A DNA stretch of 64,000 nt, from assembly GCA_947577075.1 (NCBI GenBank), contig CANPTW010000001.1, forward strand, positions 95,307-159,306. Direction: 5' to 3'. A program made the position numbers and the translations under genes. The notes below the pieces were generated by a model. It worked only from the letters and a program-made list of their open reading frames with translations, did no database searches and had not been told where the DNA came from. This document shows, one piece after another, positions 8,843 to 18,232 of this stretch. Each line of letters opens with the position of its first letter. Within the stretch, counting starts at the first letter, position 1. Source of the DNA: an uncultured Oscillibacter sp. (lineage in GTDB: Bacteria > Bacillota > Clostridia > Oscillospirales > Oscillospiraceae).

Positions 8843-9709
8843 ATGGCCATAACCTATAACGACCTATACCTGGACGTCCGGCAGCGGCTCCGGGAGAGCG
8901 GCGTGGAGGCCGCTACCCTGGAGGCCCGGGAGCTGGTGTGCTTCGGCACCGGCAAGAGCCGGGAGGAGCTCCAGCGGGACAGCCGCCTGTACGCCTCCCC
9001 GGAGCGGGAGGCCCAGGTCCGGCGGCTGGTGGAGCGGCGCATGGCCGGGGAGCCGGTGGCCTACCTCATCGGCGAGTGGGAGTTTTACGGCCTCCCCCTG
9101 GACATCTCCCAGGACGTGCTGATCCCCAGGGCGGACACCGAGGTGCTGGCGGAGCAGGCCATCGCCTACATACAGACGCTGGGGGACTGCCGGGTGCTGG
9201 ACCTCTGCGCCGGCAGCGGCTGTCTGGGGCTGGCCATCGCCTCCCGGTGCCCCCAGGCCCGGGTGGTGCTGGGGGAGATCAACGACAACGCCCTGAAAAT
9301 CTGCCGCCAGAACATCCGGCGGAACAATCTCTCCGCCCGGGTCATGCCCGTCCAGATGGACGCCCGGGAGAAGCCCGCCCGGTCCCTGGGGGAATTCCAC
9401 TGCATCGTCGGCAACCCGCCCTACATCCCCGCCGCCGACATCGCCGGGCTGGAAGTCTCCGTCCGGGACTACGAGCCCCGTCTGGCCCTGGACGGCGGGG
9501 CGGACGGCCTGGACTTCTACCGCGTCATCAGCGAACAGTGGAAAGAGGCCCTGGTCCCCGGCGGGCGGTTGTATTTCGAGGTTGGCGTCGGCCAGGCGGA
9601 CGCGGTGCTCCGGCTGATGCGGAGCCAGGGCTTCGGGGATTTACAGATTATCAAGGACCATCACAAGATTCCCAGAGTGGTGCTGGGCACCCTCTGCCGG
9701 GAGATATGA
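8843..9709 (+). CDS. prmC: Peptide chain release factor N5-glutamine methyltransferase
   Basis: This 288-residue enzyme has an N-terminal helical release-factor-binding domain, a Rossmann SAM-binding motif VLDLCAGSGCLGLAIA, and the catalytic motif GNPPYIP near residue 190, followed by DYEPRLALDGG, which is diagnostic of PrmC/HemK. It methylates the glutamine of the GGQ motif of release factors 1 and 2 using S-adenosylmethionine. GAGGTGATACACC precedes the ATG. A release factor gene is not in this window. Confidence 0.93.
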   Translation: MAITYNDLYLDVRQRLRESGVEAATLEARELVCFGTGKSREELQRDSRLYASPEREAQVRRLVERRMAGEPVAYLIGEWEFYGLPLDISQDVLIPRADTEVLAEQAIAYIQTLGDCRVLDLCAGSGCLGLAIASRCPQARVVLGEINDNALKICRQNIRRNNLSARVMPVQMDAREKPARSLGEFHCIVGNPPYIPAADIAGLEVSVRDYEPRLALDGGADGLDFYRVISEQWKEALVPGGRLYFEVGVGQADAVLRLMRSQGFGDLQIIKDHHKIPRVVLGTLCREI

Positions 9710-9724
9710 GTAAGGAGGAGCGTC

Positions 9725-9925
9725 ATGGAAAAGAGACTCTATAAAATCGGCCAGGGCAAAATGGTGGACGGCGTCTGCGGCGGCATCGCCCAGTACTTCG
9801 GCCTGGACCCCACCCTGGTGCGGCTGGCCTGGATCGTGTTCACCGCCATGGGCGGCAGCGGCATCGTCGCCTACATCCTCTGCGCCGCCATCTTCCCCCG
9901 GGAGCCGGAGGAATTTGACCTGTAA
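9725..9925 (+). CDS. PspC-domain membrane protein
   Basis: This 66-residue protein is a bare PspC domain. It opens with LYKIGQGKMVDGVCGGIAQYFGLDPTLVRLAW and closes with one hydrophobic helix (residues about 36-58). PspC domains occur in envelope-stress proteins, but single-domain clostridial versions have no proven role. AAGGAGG lies seven bases before the ATG, and the gene follows prmC by 15 bases. Confidence 0.85.
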   Translation: MEKRLYKIGQGKMVDGVCGGIAQYFGLDPTLVRLAWIVFTAMGGSGIVAYILCAAIFPREPEEFDL

Positions 9926-9982
9926 TCGTGCCGGAAAAGCATTTTATGAACTATTTATATAACTAATCGGGAGGAAATCAGC

Positions 9983-11092
9983 ATGGCAAAGGAGAAAGCG
10001 CCGCTGCCCACCGCGGCCCCGGCGTCGGACAAAAAGAAGGCCATTGACAGCGCCATGAGCCAGATCGAGAAAATGTACGGCAAGGGGTCCATCATGCGCC
10101 TGGGGGACCGGACGGCCCTGAATGTGGAGGTCATCCCCACGGGCTCCCTGGCGTTGGACGTGGCCCTCGGCATCGGCGGGCTCCCCAAGGGGCGCATCAT
10201 TGAGATCTACGGGCCGGAGTCCTCCGGCAAGACCACCCTGGCCCTCCATGTGGTGGCCGAGGCCCAGAGGCAGGGGGGCGAGGTGGCCTTCGTGGATGCG
10301 GAGCACGCCCTGGACCCCACCTATGCCCACGCCCTGGGCGTGAAGGTGGAGGACATGCTGATCTCCCAGCCGGACACCGGCGAGCAGGCCCTGGAGATCA
10401 CCGAGGCCCTGGTGCGCTCCGGGGCCATCGACGTGATCGTGGTGGACAGCGTCGCCGCCCTGGTGCCCCGGGCGGAGATTGAGGGGGAGATGGGGGACAG
10501 CTATGTGGGCCTCCACGCCAGGCTCATGAGCCAGGCCCTGCGGAAGCTCACCGGGGCCATCGGCAAGACCAACACCATCGTCATTTTCATCAACCAGCTC
10601 CGGGAAAAGGTGGGCGTGATGTACGGCAACCCCGAGGTCACCACCGGCGGCCGGGCGCTGAAGTTCTACGCCTCCGTCCGCATCGACGTGCGGCGCATCG
10701 AGGCCATTAAAAACGGCAGCGAGCTCATCGGAAACCGGACCCGGGCCAAGGTGGTGAAAAACAAGATGGCGCCCCCCTTCCGGGAGGCGGAGTTTGACAT
10801 CATGTACGGCGAGGGCATCGTCCGGGAGAGTGAGCTTATCGACCTGGGCGTCAAGCTGGACCTGGTGCAGAAGGCGGGCTCCTGGTTCTCCATGGGGGAA
10901 ACCCGCATCGGCCAGGGCCGGGAGGCGGCGAAGAAATACCTCCAGGAGAACCCGGAAATCCGGGACCAGCTGGAGGCGGACATCCGCAAGAACTTTGACA
11001 AGCTCATGAGCAACCAGGCCCGGGCGGCCGCCAAGGCCGCCGGGCGGGCGGTGGACGTCAGCGCCGACGACTTCGACGACTCCGGCGACTGA
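9983..11092 (+). CDS. recA: Recombinase RecA
   Basis: This 369-residue recombinase shows Walker [10 protein letters not shown] (residues 77-85), the MAW-like start [21 protein letters not shown], Walker [11 protein letters not shown], loop L1 [18 protein letters not shown] and loop L2 [20 protein letters not shown]. The C-terminal tail is acidic (DDFDDSGD). It forms filaments on single-stranded DNA, drives strand exchange and stimulates LexA cleavage. GGGAGGAAAT precedes the ATG. No clear LexA box is visible upstream. It is followed after two bases by recX. Confidence 0.98.
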   Translation: MAKEKAPLPTAAPASDKKKAIDSAMSQIEKMYGKGSIMRLGDRTALNVEVIPTGSLALDVALGIGGLPKGRIIEIYGPESSGKTTLALHVVAEAQRQGGEVAFVDAEHALDPTYAHALGVKVEDMLISQPDTGEQALEITEALVRSGAIDVIVVDSVAALVPRAEIEGEMGDSYVGLHARLMSQALRKLTGAIGKTNTIVIFINQLREKVGVMYGNPEVTTGGRALKFYASVRIDVRRIEAIKNGSELIGNRTRAKVVKNKMAPPFREAEFDIMYGEGIVRESELIDLGVKLDLVQKAGSWFSMGETRIGQGREAAKKYLQENPEIRDQLEADIRKNFDKLMSNQARAAAKAAGRAVDVSADDFDDSGD

Positions 11093-11094
11093 CC

Positions 11095-11736
11095 ATGCGG
11101 ATTGAGCGGATCGAGGCGTCGAAGCATAAAAAGGGCCGGGTCCTGGTCTTTCTGGAGGACGGGGCCTGCCTGAAAATCACGGAGCAGGAGCTGCTGGACT
11201 TCGGCCTCCGCTCCGGGGACGACCTGAACGGGGAAACCCTGGAGCGCCTGAAGGCGGCGGCGGGAGCCTCCAACACCCGGGCCGCCGCCGCGGAGCTCAT
11301 CGGCCGGCGGGCCATGAGCCGCCGGGACCTGGAGCGGAAGCTCCGGGAGAAGGGCGCCGGCGAGGCGGAGGCCCGCTATGCCGCCGAGTGGATGGAGGCC
11401 ATCGGGGCCATCGACGACGCGGCCTATGCCGCCGCCCTGGTCCGGCACTGCGCCGGACTGGGCTACGGCCCGGCCCGGGTGCGGGAGAAGCTCTATGAAA
11501 AGGGCGTCCCCCGGGAGCTGTGGGAGGACGCGCTGGAGGAGCTGCCGGAGGACGGCGGGCAGATCGACGCGTTTTTGCAAAGCAGGCTCCGGGGCCGGAC
11601 GCCGGAGGAAAAGGAGAAGCGGCGGCTGACCAACACCCTGCTCCGCCGGGGCTTCTCCTGGGGAGAGGTCCGGGCCGCCTGGGGGCGCCTGGGCGAAGCG
11701 GAGGACGGCATGCCGGACGGGGCGGAGGGCGGCTGA
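11095..11736 (+). CDS. recX: Regulatory protein RecX
   Basis: This 213-residue protein has the RecX three-helix repeats: AAAELIGRRAMSRRDLERKL, then WMEAIGAIDDAAYAAALV, then GYGPARVREKLYEKGVPRELW. RecX binds RecA filaments and limits their activity. Its ATG begins two bases after the recA stop with no strong ribosome site of its own, so translational coupling to recA is likely. The length is normal for firmicute RecX. Confidence 0.9.
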   Translation: MRIERIEASKHKKGRVLVFLEDGACLKITEQELLDFGLRSGDDLNGETLERLKAAAGASNTRAAAAELIGRRAMSRRDLERKLREKGAGEAEARYAAEWMEAIGAIDDAAYAAALVRHCAGLGYGPARVREKLYEKGVPRELWEDALEELPEDGGQIDAFLQSRLRGRTPEEKEKRRLTNTLLRRGFSWGEVRAAWGRLGEAEDGMPDGAEGG

Positions 11737-11812
11737 AAAAAGCGCGGCCTTCCCCCGGCGGCGGAGCGCGCGGGAAACGGCCGCTTCCAAGGCGGCGAGG
11801 GAGGTTCTGCTT

Positions 11813-12220
11813 ATGGCGTTTATGCCCTATGACCCCTGTCTGAAAAAACCGGCCCGCGCCCTGCGCAAGTCCATGACCCCCCAGGAGAAAAAGCTCTGGT
11901 ACGAGTTTCTCCGGGGCCGGTCCCCGCGCTTCCTGCGGCAAAAGCCCCTGGGCGGGTGTATCGTGGATTTTTACTGTCCCGCGTGCGGACTGGCCGTTGA
12001 AATCACCGGCGGCCGGAGCCGCGGGGAAGACGAGTGGGCGGCGGACGGGAAACAGGCGGAAGCTCTGGAGGAGCTGGGCGTTACGGTCCTGCGCTTCACC
12101 AGCGGGGAGGTGGAGCAGGAGTTTTCCGCCGTGTGCCGGAAGATTTCCGACGCCGCCAGAATTCTGGGCGCCATCCGCGGCGCCAAGGAACAAACGAATG
12201 CAACGGAGGGATCACTTTGA
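11813..12220 (+). CDS. DUF559 endonuclease-like protein
   Basis: This 135-residue protein has the DUF559 pattern LRKSMTPQEKKLWYEFLRG, FLRQKPLGGCIVDFYCP, VEITGG and LGVTVLRFTSGEVEQ. The family is a Vsr/PD-(D/E)XK-like fold. The D of IVDF and E of VEITGG sit in the usual metal-binding places, although the common VELDGG motif is changed to VEITGG, so the second acidic residue is lost. It overlaps the rimO start by four bases. Its function is unknown. Confidence 0.82.
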   Translation: MAFMPYDPCLKKPARALRKSMTPQEKKLWYEFLRGRSPRFLRQKPLGGCIVDFYCPACGLAVEITGGRSRGEDEWAADGKQAEALEELGVTVLRFTSGEVEQEFSAVCRKISDAARILGAIRGAKEQTNATEGSL

Positions 12221-13542
12221 GTTATCGGATTGCCTTCCTCTCTCTGGGCTGCGCCAAGAACCAGGTGAACTGCGAACAGATGATGTCCCTGGTTCAGGCG
12301 GCGGGGCACGAGATTCAGGCGGACCCGGCCGGAGCCGATGTGGCTGTGGTCAACACCTGCGGCTTCCTGGCCTCCGCCTGCGAGGAGGCCATCGGCACGA
12401 TTCTGGAGCTGGCGGAGCTGAAGCGGGCCGGGAAGCTGAAAAAAATCCTGGTCACCGGCTGCATGGCCCAGCGCTATCAGGCCGACGTGCTGGAGGAGCT
12501 GCCGGAGGTGGACGGCGTCTTGGGCACCGGCAGCTATGGCGAGATTGCCGCCGCCGTCGCCCAGGTCATGGAGCAGGGCCTTCGCCCCTGCCGCCTGGGG
12601 AACATCCACACCGCCCCCCAAAACGGCCCCCGCATCCTCTCCACCCCCCCCTGGTACGCCTATCTCCGGATTGCCGAGGGCTGTGACAACCACTGCGCCT
12701 ACTGCGTCATTCCCTCCCTCCGGGGCAAATACCGCAGCCGCCCCATGGGAGAGCTGCTGGAGGAGGCAGCGGAGCTCAGCTCCGCCGGGGTGAAGGAGCT
12801 GCTGGTCATTGCCCAGGACATCACCCGCTACGGCACGGATCTGAACGGGGAGCACCAGCTGGCCGCCCTGCTGCGGGAGCTTGCGGGGCTGGACTTCCAC
12901 TGGATCCGCCTCCACTACCTCTACCCCGACGAAATCACGGAGGAGTTGATCGAGGTGATCGCCTCCGAGCCCAAGATCCTGCCCTATCTGGACATCCCCA
13001 TCCAGCACTGCAACGACGGCATCCTCAGGGCCATGAACCGCCGGGACACCAAGCAGTCCATCCAAGCCCTCTTCCGGACGCTCCGGGAGCGGATTCCCGG
13101 CCTGGTGCTGCGGACCAGCCTCATCACCGGCCTCCCCGGCGAGGGGGAGGCCGAGTTTGAGGAGCTGTGCGAATTCCTCCGGGAGCAGAGGATCGAGCGG
13201 GCCGGGGTCTTCCCCTTCTCTCCGGAGGAGGGAACCCGGGCGGCGAAGATGGAGCACGTGGACGGGGAAGAGGCGGCCCGCCGGGCGGAAATTGCCGTGG
13301 ACGTGCAGTCCGACGTCATCGACGCGTACAACGCCTCCATCCTGGGGGAGGAGCGGGAGGTCCTGTGCGAGGGCTTCGACGGCCAGGCCCAGCTCTTCTA
13401 CGGCCGGAGCTATGCCGAATCCCCGGAGATTGACGGCCGCATCTGGTTTTCCGCCGAGGAGGCGCCGGAGCCCGGGGACTTCACCGCCGTCCGCCTCACC
13501 GGCGTGATGGACGGGGAGCTCACCGGGGAGCGGGTGGAATGA
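12217..13542 (+). CDS. rimO: Ribosomal protein S12 methylthiotransferase RimO
   Basis: This 441-residue radical SAM enzyme adds a methylthio group to the conserved Asp of ribosomal protein S12. The N-terminal domain opens SLGCAKNQVNCEQMM with Cys12, the first ligand of the auxiliary iron-sulfur cluster. The radical SAM motif CDNHCAYCVIPSLRG follows, and a TRAM-like domain ends the protein. The frame is open upstream, but the TTG at 12217 is the best start. It has GGAGGG six bases before it, and the family begins there. The TTGA overlap with the preceding stop indicates coupling. Confidence 0.93.
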   Translation: MSYRIAFLSLGCAKNQVNCEQMMSLVQAAGHEIQADPAGADVAVVNTCGFLASACEEAIGTILELAELKRAGKLKKILVTGCMAQRYQADVLEELPEVDGVLGTGSYGEIAAAVAQVMEQGLRPCRLGNIHTAPQNGPRILSTPPWYAYLRIAEGCDNHCAYCVIPSLRGKYRSRPMGELLEEAAELSSAGVKELLVIAQDITRYGTDLNGEHQLAALLRELAGLDFHWIRLHYLYPDEITEELIEVIASEPKILPYLDIPIQHCNDGILRAMNRRDTKQSIQALFRTLRERIPGLVLRTSLITGLPGEGEAEFEELCEFLREQRIERAGVFPFSPEEGTRAAKMEHVDGEEAARRAEIAVDVQSDVIDAYNASILGEEREVLCEGFDGQAQLFYGRSYAESPEIDGRIWFSAEEAPEPGDFTAVRLTGVMDGELTGERVE

Positions 13543-13838
13543 GCACCGCCGGAAAGCGGGCGGGAAGGAGCCCCCTGACCGAAATCCCCGGCGTGGGGGA
13601 CCGCATCGCCGCCGTCATGGAAGCCCTTGGCATCCGGGAGATCTCAAGCCTCCGGGGCCGGGACCCGGAGGAGCTGTACCTCCGGGAGTGCCTGCTGAAG
13701 GGCCGCCGGGAGGACCGCTGCGCCCTGTATGTCTGGCGGGCGGCGGTGTACTACGCGGACCACGAGGACCGGGACCCGGAGAAGCTGAACTGGTGGTACT
13801 GGAAGGACAAGCCGTACCCCGAGAAGGAGGACCTATGA
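13539..13838 (+). CDS. Helix-hairpin-helix protein of the Cdd1 type
   Basis: This 99-residue protein has a single helix-hairpin-helix (LTEIPGVGDRIAAVMEALGI) followed by the conserved RDPEELYLRECLLKG, a cysteine in DRCALYVWRAAVYYA and the terminal NWWYWKD. This matches the 'pathogenicity locus' Cdd1 family. DNA binding is likely from the motif, but no role is known. It overlaps rimO and pgsA by four bases on either side (ATGA), so it lies inside a tightly coupled operon. Confidence 0.85.
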   Translation: MSTAGKRAGRSPLTEIPGVGDRIAAVMEALGIREISSLRGRDPEELYLRECLLKGRREDRCALYVWRAAVYYADHEDRDPEKLNWWYWKDKPYPEKEDL

Positions 13839-14416
13839 ATCTGCCCAATAAACTGACCATGCTCCGCATCGTTCTGGCGCCGGTGTTCCTGGCGGTGCTG
13901 TACTGGGGCTTTCCCGGCGCGGACTACGCGGCCCTGGCCATCTTCATCATCGCCAGCCTGACGGACCTGCTGGACGGGAAGATCGCCCGGAAGTACAACC
14001 TGGTGACGGACTTCGGCAAGTTTGCCGACCCCCTGGCGGACAAGATCCTGGTGGTGGCGGCCCTGCTGTGGTTCGTGGAGTGCGGGCGGATGCCCGCGTG
14101 GATGGTGATGATCGTCATTACCCGGGAGTTCGCCGTCAGCGGCCTCAGGATGATCGCCTCGGACAATGGGCGGGTCATCGCCGCCGGGTGGTCCGGGAAG
14201 GTGAAGACGGCCGCCACCATGGTGTGCATCGCGGTAATGCTGCTGACGGGGCCCTCCCTGGCCGCTTACCGGGCCGGGGCTTACCTCACCGCCGTGCCCT
14301 GGGACCGATACATTGCGTGGGTGGACGCGGTCTGCGGCTGGGTCATCACCCTGACGACCCTGTACTCCGGCGTGGAGTACTTCGCGAAGAACAAGGACGT
14401 CATCCGCTCCGCGTAA
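13835..14416 (+). CDS. pgsA: CDP-diacylglycerol--glycerol-3-phosphate 3-phosphatidyltransferase
   Basis: This 193-residue integral membrane enzyme makes phosphatidylglycerophosphate, the committed step to phosphatidylglycerol. The CDP-alcohol phosphatidyltransferase signature D-G-x2-A-R-x8-G-x3-D-x3-D is present as DLLDGKIARKYNLVTDFGK followed by FADPLADK. About four to five membrane helices are visible. ATGA overlaps the previous stop and GAAGGAGG precedes it. Confidence 0.95.
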   Translation: MNLPNKLTMLRIVLAPVFLAVLYWGFPGADYAALAIFIIASLTDLLDGKIARKYNLVTDFGKFADPLADKILVVAALLWFVECGRMPAWMVMIVITREFAVSGLRMIASDNGRVIAAGWSGKVKTAATMVCIAVMLLTGPSLAAYRAGAYLTAVPWDRYIAWVDAVCGWVITLTTLYSGVEYFAKNKDVIRSA

Positions 14417-14455
14417 CGCGGGGGAGGAGAGCTTTTGAAACCTGGAGGCATGGGG

Positions 14456-15550
14456 ATGTTTACCTTTATTCACGCGGCGGACTTTCATCTGGACAGCGCC
14501 TTTGCCGCCCTGCCCGCCGGCCGGGCGGTGGAGCGGCGGCGGGAGAGCCGGGAGCTGGCCTTCCGGCTGGCGGACTATGTAAACCGCCGCGGCGTGGCGC
14601 TGGTGCTGCTGGCCGGGGACCTGTTTGACAGCGCCGCCCCCTACCGGGAGACCGGCGAGGCCCTGGCGGAGGCCCTGGGCCGGATGCGGGCCCGGGTCTT
14701 CGCCGCACCGGGCAACCACGACTGGTATGGCCCCGGCAGCCCCTGGGTGACGGTGGACTGGCCGGAAAACGTCCACGTCTTCCGGGAAGAGGCCATGTCC
14801 TCCGTGGAGGTGCCGGAGCTGGGGGCCGTGATTCACGGAGCGGCCTTCACCGGGCCGGAGCGGAAGACCGGCGCCCTGACGGGCTTTTCCGCCCCCAGGG
14901 ACGGAAAGGTCCACATCGGCCTGCTCCACGGGGAGGCGGACCCGGCGGAGGAGCGGTACGGCCCCCTCCGGCGGGAGGAGATCGCCGCCAGCGGCCTGGA
15001 CTATCTGGCCCTGGGGCACATCCACAAGCGGGGGGAGCCGAAGCGCTTCGGCGGGACCCTCTGCGCGTGGCCCGGCTGCCCCGAGGGCCGGGGCTTTGAC
15101 GAGCTGGGGGAAAAGGGCTTTTACGAGGGCGCCGCCGGCGAGGGCGGCGTGTCCCTGCGCTTCGTGCCCTTCGCCCGGCGGCGGTATGAAATCCTGGACG
15201 TGGACGTGACGGGGAAATCCCCCCGGAGCGCCGTGGAGGAGGCGCTCCCCGCCCACACGGCGGACGACCTGTACCGCATCCGCCTCACCGGCGAAACCGG
15301 AGAGGCGGGAGCGGACCCCGGAGCCCTGGAAACGGCCCTGGCCGGGCGGTTCTACGCCCTGGAGGTTCGGGACTGCACCCGCGTGGCGGCGGACGTCTGG
15401 GCCCGGGCCGGGGAGGATTCCCTCCGGGGCCTGTTCCTGCGGGAGCTCCGGGCCCGCTGGGACGCGGCGGAAGACGACGCGGCGCGGGACGCCGTGGTCC
15501 GGGCGGTCCGCTTCGGCCTGGCGGCGCTGGATCACCGGGACATGGGCTGA
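14456..15550 (+). CDS. SbcD/YhaO-like DNA repair metallophosphoesterase
   Basis: This protein of about 364 residues is a calcineurin-like phosphoesterase of the nuclease branch. Metal-binding motifs appear in order: HAADFHLD, LAGDLFDSA, APGNHDWYG, LLHGEAD and LGHIHKRG. The C-terminal third resembles the YhaO substrate-recognition region. Its usual partner, an SMC-like YhaN ATPase, is not adjacent. Start choice is uncertain. ATG 14456 has GGAGG seven bases upstream and gives the family-typical MFTFIHAADFH, while TTG 14435 with GGGAGGA is an alternative. Confidence 0.82.
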   Translation: MFTFIHAADFHLDSAFAALPAGRAVERRRESRELAFRLADYVNRRGVALVLLAGDLFDSAAPYRETGEALAEALGRMRARVFAAPGNHDWYGPGSPWVTVDWPENVHVFREEAMSSVEVPELGAVIHGAAFTGPERKTGALTGFSAPRDGKVHIGLLHGEADPAEERYGPLRREEIAASGLDYLALGHIHKRGEPKRFGGTLCAWPGCPEGRGFDELGEKGFYEGAAGEGGVSLRFVPFARRRYEILDVDVTGKSPRSAVEEALPAHTADDLYRIRLTGETGEAGADPGALETALAGRFYALEVRDCTRVAADVWARAGEDSLRGLFLRELRARWDAAEDDAARDAVVRAVRFGLAALDHRDMG

Positions 15551-15610
15551 CGCCGCCCGGGGCCGCGGGCGGCCCCGGGAAGACTGCAATCGGAATTTGG
15601 AGGAATCTCT

Positions 15611-16231
15611 ATGGCGGGCATGGCCCTGATTTGGGATCTGGACGGGACGCTGCTGGACTCTTATGGGGTCATTGCGCCCAGTCTTCAGGAAACTCTGGCG
15701 GAGCTTGGGATTCATATGGAGCGGGAGGACGTCCTGCGCCGGGTGACGGAGGAGTCCGTCGGCGCGCTGATCCGCCAAGCGGCGGCGGAAACCGGCCTCC
15801 CCGTTCAGCGGATCAAGGAGCGGTACTCCGCGATCAGCGGCGGGCGGATCTTGGACATCCGCCTCATCCGCCACGCGGCGGAGGCCCTGGAGGAAGCCGC
15901 CGCCCTGGGCGCTTCGCAGTTCGTTTACACCCACCGGGGGAACACCACCGCCCCGGTGCTGCAAAATCTGGGCCTCCGGCGCTTTTTCAGGGAGGTGGTC
16001 ACCAGTCTGAACGGCTTCCCCCGGAAGCCCGCCCCGGACGCCCTGCTCTACCTGCTGGAAAAGCACGGCCTGGACCGGAACCGGGTCTTCTATGTGGGGG
16101 ACCGGACCCTGGACGTGGACTGCGCCAAAAACGCCGGGGTCCGCAGCGTCCTCTATTCCCCCTCCGGGGCCGGGACGGCGGACTATGTGATCCGGGACCT
16201 GCTGGAGATCCGGGCCGTTGCGGCGAAATAG
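15611..16231 (+). CDS. HAD-family phosphatase (phosphoglycolate-phosphatase-like)
   Basis: This 206-residue HAD hydrolase shows motif I IWDLDGTLLDS with nucleophile Asp9 and acid Asp11, a helical cap domain, a YTHR motif II region, Lys in the FPRKPAPDALLYL motif III and VGDRTLDVDCAKNAG motif IV. It should remove phosphate from a small metabolite. The exact substrate cannot be told. TTTGGAGGA precedes the ATG. Confidence 0.87.
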   Translation: MAGMALIWDLDGTLLDSYGVIAPSLQETLAELGIHMEREDVLRRVTEESVGALIRQAAAETGLPVQRIKERYSAISGGRILDIRLIRHAAEALEEAAALGASQFVYTHRGNTTAPVLQNLGLRRFFREVVTSLNGFPRKPAPDALLYLLEKHGLDRNRVFYVGDRTLDVDCAKNAGVRSVLYSPSGAGTADYVIRDLLEIRAVAAK

Positions 16232-16294
16232 GAGACGGGCGGATTCCCGGGGAAGCCGCCCCGGGGAAATCGACCGCGTAAGGGAGGGGCCGCT

Positions 16295-16714
16295 ATGGAA
16301 CAGCGGGAACGCGCCGTCCGCCTCTGGTTCGACATGTGGCTGAAGAAGGCGGACCTGGGCATTCTGGAGCTCTTTGCACCGGACGCCGTTTACATCGAGA
16401 GCTGGGGGCCGGAGTACTGCGGCTCCCGGAAAATCAAGCACTGGTTTGACGAGTGGAACAGCCGGGGAACCGTCCTTCAATGGGACATCCGGCAGTTCTT
16501 CCACAAGGGGGACCAGACCGTCGTCCAGTGGCATTTCCGCAACCGGATGGACGACGGCCGGGAGGAGCCCTTCGACGGCCTGTCCCTCATCCGCTGGGAC
16601 CCGGCGGGCCGCATCTGCTTTTTGCAGGAGTTCGGCTGCAACGAAAACCGCTACGACCCCTACCGGGACGGCCCCGCCCCCCGGTTTCAAGGGGGCCCCG
16701 CCGCCTGGTTTTAA
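16295..16714 (+). CDS. SnoaL/NTF2-like protein
   Basis: This 139-residue protein has the NTF2-like cone pattern: an N-terminal helix (RERAVRLWFDMWLKKADL), then LELFAPDAVYIESWGPEYCGSRKI, and antiparallel strands ending GLSLIRWDPAGRICFLQEFG. The family contains small-molecule isomerases, hydrolases and binding proteins, so no reaction is assigned. AGGGAGG precedes the ATG. The downstream neighbour mgtE is convergent. Confidence 0.78.
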   Translation: MEQRERAVRLWFDMWLKKADLGILELFAPDAVYIESWGPEYCGSRKIKHWFDEWNSRGTVLQWDIRQFFHKGDQTVVQWHFRNRMDDGREEPFDGLSLIRWDPAGRICFLQEFGCNENRYDPYRDGPAPRFQGGPAAWF

Positions 16715-16749
16715 CGTGCGGCGTCCTGTCATATCCTGCGCGAACCGGC

Positions 16750-18132
16750 TCACAGCCCCAAAATGACGGAGGCGAAGCGGAAATAGATCAGCAGGGACAG
16801 CGCGTCCACAATGGTGGTAATGAAGGGGGAGGCCATCACCGCCGGGTCAAAGCCTATGCGCTTGGCCAGCAGCGGCAGGGAGCAGCCCACCAGCTTGGCG
16901 CACAGCACCGTCCCCACCAGGGTGGCGCAGACCACCAGGGCCACCTGGGGCGTCACCGTGGGGTTTTGCAGCAGCCAGCGGTCCACCAGCATCATCTTCA
17001 CGAAGTTGGCGGCGGCCAGGCAGAGGCCGCAGCACAGGGAAACCCAGAGCTCCTTCCACAGCACCTGGAACAGGTCGGAAAACCGGACCTCGCCCAGGGA
17101 CAACGCCCGGATGACGGCGGTGGAGGCCTGGGTCCCGCTGTTGCCGCCGGTGCCGGAGAGCATGGGAATGAACGAGGTCAGGATGGCGCAGGCCATCAGG
17201 GACCGCTCAAAATGGGTCAGGATGATCCCGGTAAAGGTGGCGGAGAGCATCAGCAGCATCAGCCAGGGGGTCCGGGCCTTCCAGGTTTCAAAAATGCCGG
17301 TTTTCAGATAGGGCTTGTCGCCGGGGAGCATGGCGGCCATCTTTTCAATGTCCTCCGTGACCTCTTCCTGAAGGACGTCGATGGCGTCGTCGACGGTGAC
17401 GATGCCCACCAGGCGGTTTTCCTTGTCCACCACCGGCAGGGCCAGGAAGTCGTACTTCCCCAGGGCCCGGGCCACGGCCTCCTGGTCGTCCAGCGTCTGG
17501 ACGGCGATGAGGTTCCGCTCCATGATGTCCCCGATGACGTCGTCCTCCTCCGCCAGGAGGAGGGTGCGGATGGTCAGAAGGCCGATGAGGTGCCGCCGCT
17601 CGTCGATGACATAGCAGATGTTGATAGTCTCCTTGTCCGGGCCCGTGCGGCGGATGCGCTTCAGGGCGTCCTCCACCGTCATGGTTTCCTTCAGGTCCAC
17701 GAACTCCGTGGTCATGATGCTGCCCGCGGAGTCCTCGGGGTATTTCAGCACCTCGTTGATGCTCTTGCGCATCTCCGGGTCGCAGTGGCGGAGAATGCGC
17801 TTGACCACGTTGGCGGGCATCTCCTCCACAATGTCCACGGTGTCGTCCAGATACAGCTCGTCCAGGACCTCCTTCAGCTCCGTGTTGGAGAAGCTGTGAA
17901 TCAGGACCTCCTGATCGTCGCTGTCCAGCTCCACGAAGACCTCGGCGGCCAGCTCCTTGGGCAGAAGGCGGAACACCAGGGGGACCTTCTCGTCCAGGTC
18001 GGTGCAGAGGGAGGCGATGTCCGCCGCCTCCATGGGGAGAAGCAGGTCCCGGAGCTCCGCGTAGCGTTTTCGGTTGAACAGGTCCTCGATTTTTTCCAGC
18101 AGCTCCGCCCGTTCGTTTTGCAGTTCAAACAT
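16750..18132 (-). CDS. mgtE: Magnesium transporter MgtE
   Basis: This 460-residue Mg2+ channel has an N-terminal helical MgtE domain (residues about 15-130), two CBS domains (about 140-255) that sense cytosolic Mg2+, and five C-terminal membrane helices containing the selectivity region SGTGGNSGTQAST. The start at ATG 18132 is chosen over the longer frame because GGAGGACCCGAC precedes it. Expression is controlled by an upstream M-box riboswitch and terminator, so it should be made only when Mg2+ is scarce. Confidence 0.96.
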   Translation of the reverse strand: MFELQNERAELLEKIEDLFNRKRYAELRDLLLPMEAADIASLCTDLDEKVPLVFRLLPKELAAEVFVELDSDDQEVLIHSFSNTELKEVLDELYLDDTVDIVEEMPANVVKRILRHCDPEMRKSINEVLKYPEDSAGSIMTTEFVDLKETMTVEDALKRIRRTGPDKETINICYVIDERRHLIGLLTIRTLLLAEEDDVIGDIMERNLIAVQTLDDQEAVARALGKYDFLALPVVDKENRLVGIVTVDDAIDVLQEEVTEDIEKMAAMLPGDKPYLKTGIFETWKARTPWLMLLMLSATFTGIILTHFERSLMACAILTSFIPMLSGTGGNSGTQASTAVIRALSLGEVRFSDLFQVLWKELWVSLCCGLCLAAANFVKMMLVDRWLLQNPTVTPQVALVVCATLVGTVLCAKLVGCSLPLLAKRIGFDPAVMASPFITTIVDALSLLIYFRFASVILGL

Positions 18133-18232
18133 GTCGGGTCCTCCTTTCCCCTTTTTTGCGGGTGATGCGCCGCGCTGTCCGAGGCGGGGCCGCCCCGGAG
18201 GGGAGCGCCGCTTCTCAAGCAGGGGCAGATGC

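Noticed and set aside
13751..16753. A 1000-codon open frame on the minus strand
   Set aside because: It is antisense to pgsA, the phosphoesterase, HAD and SnoaL-like genes. The translation is Pro/Gly/Arg/His-rich with no domain and no ribosome site, so it is a GC-driven shadow frame.
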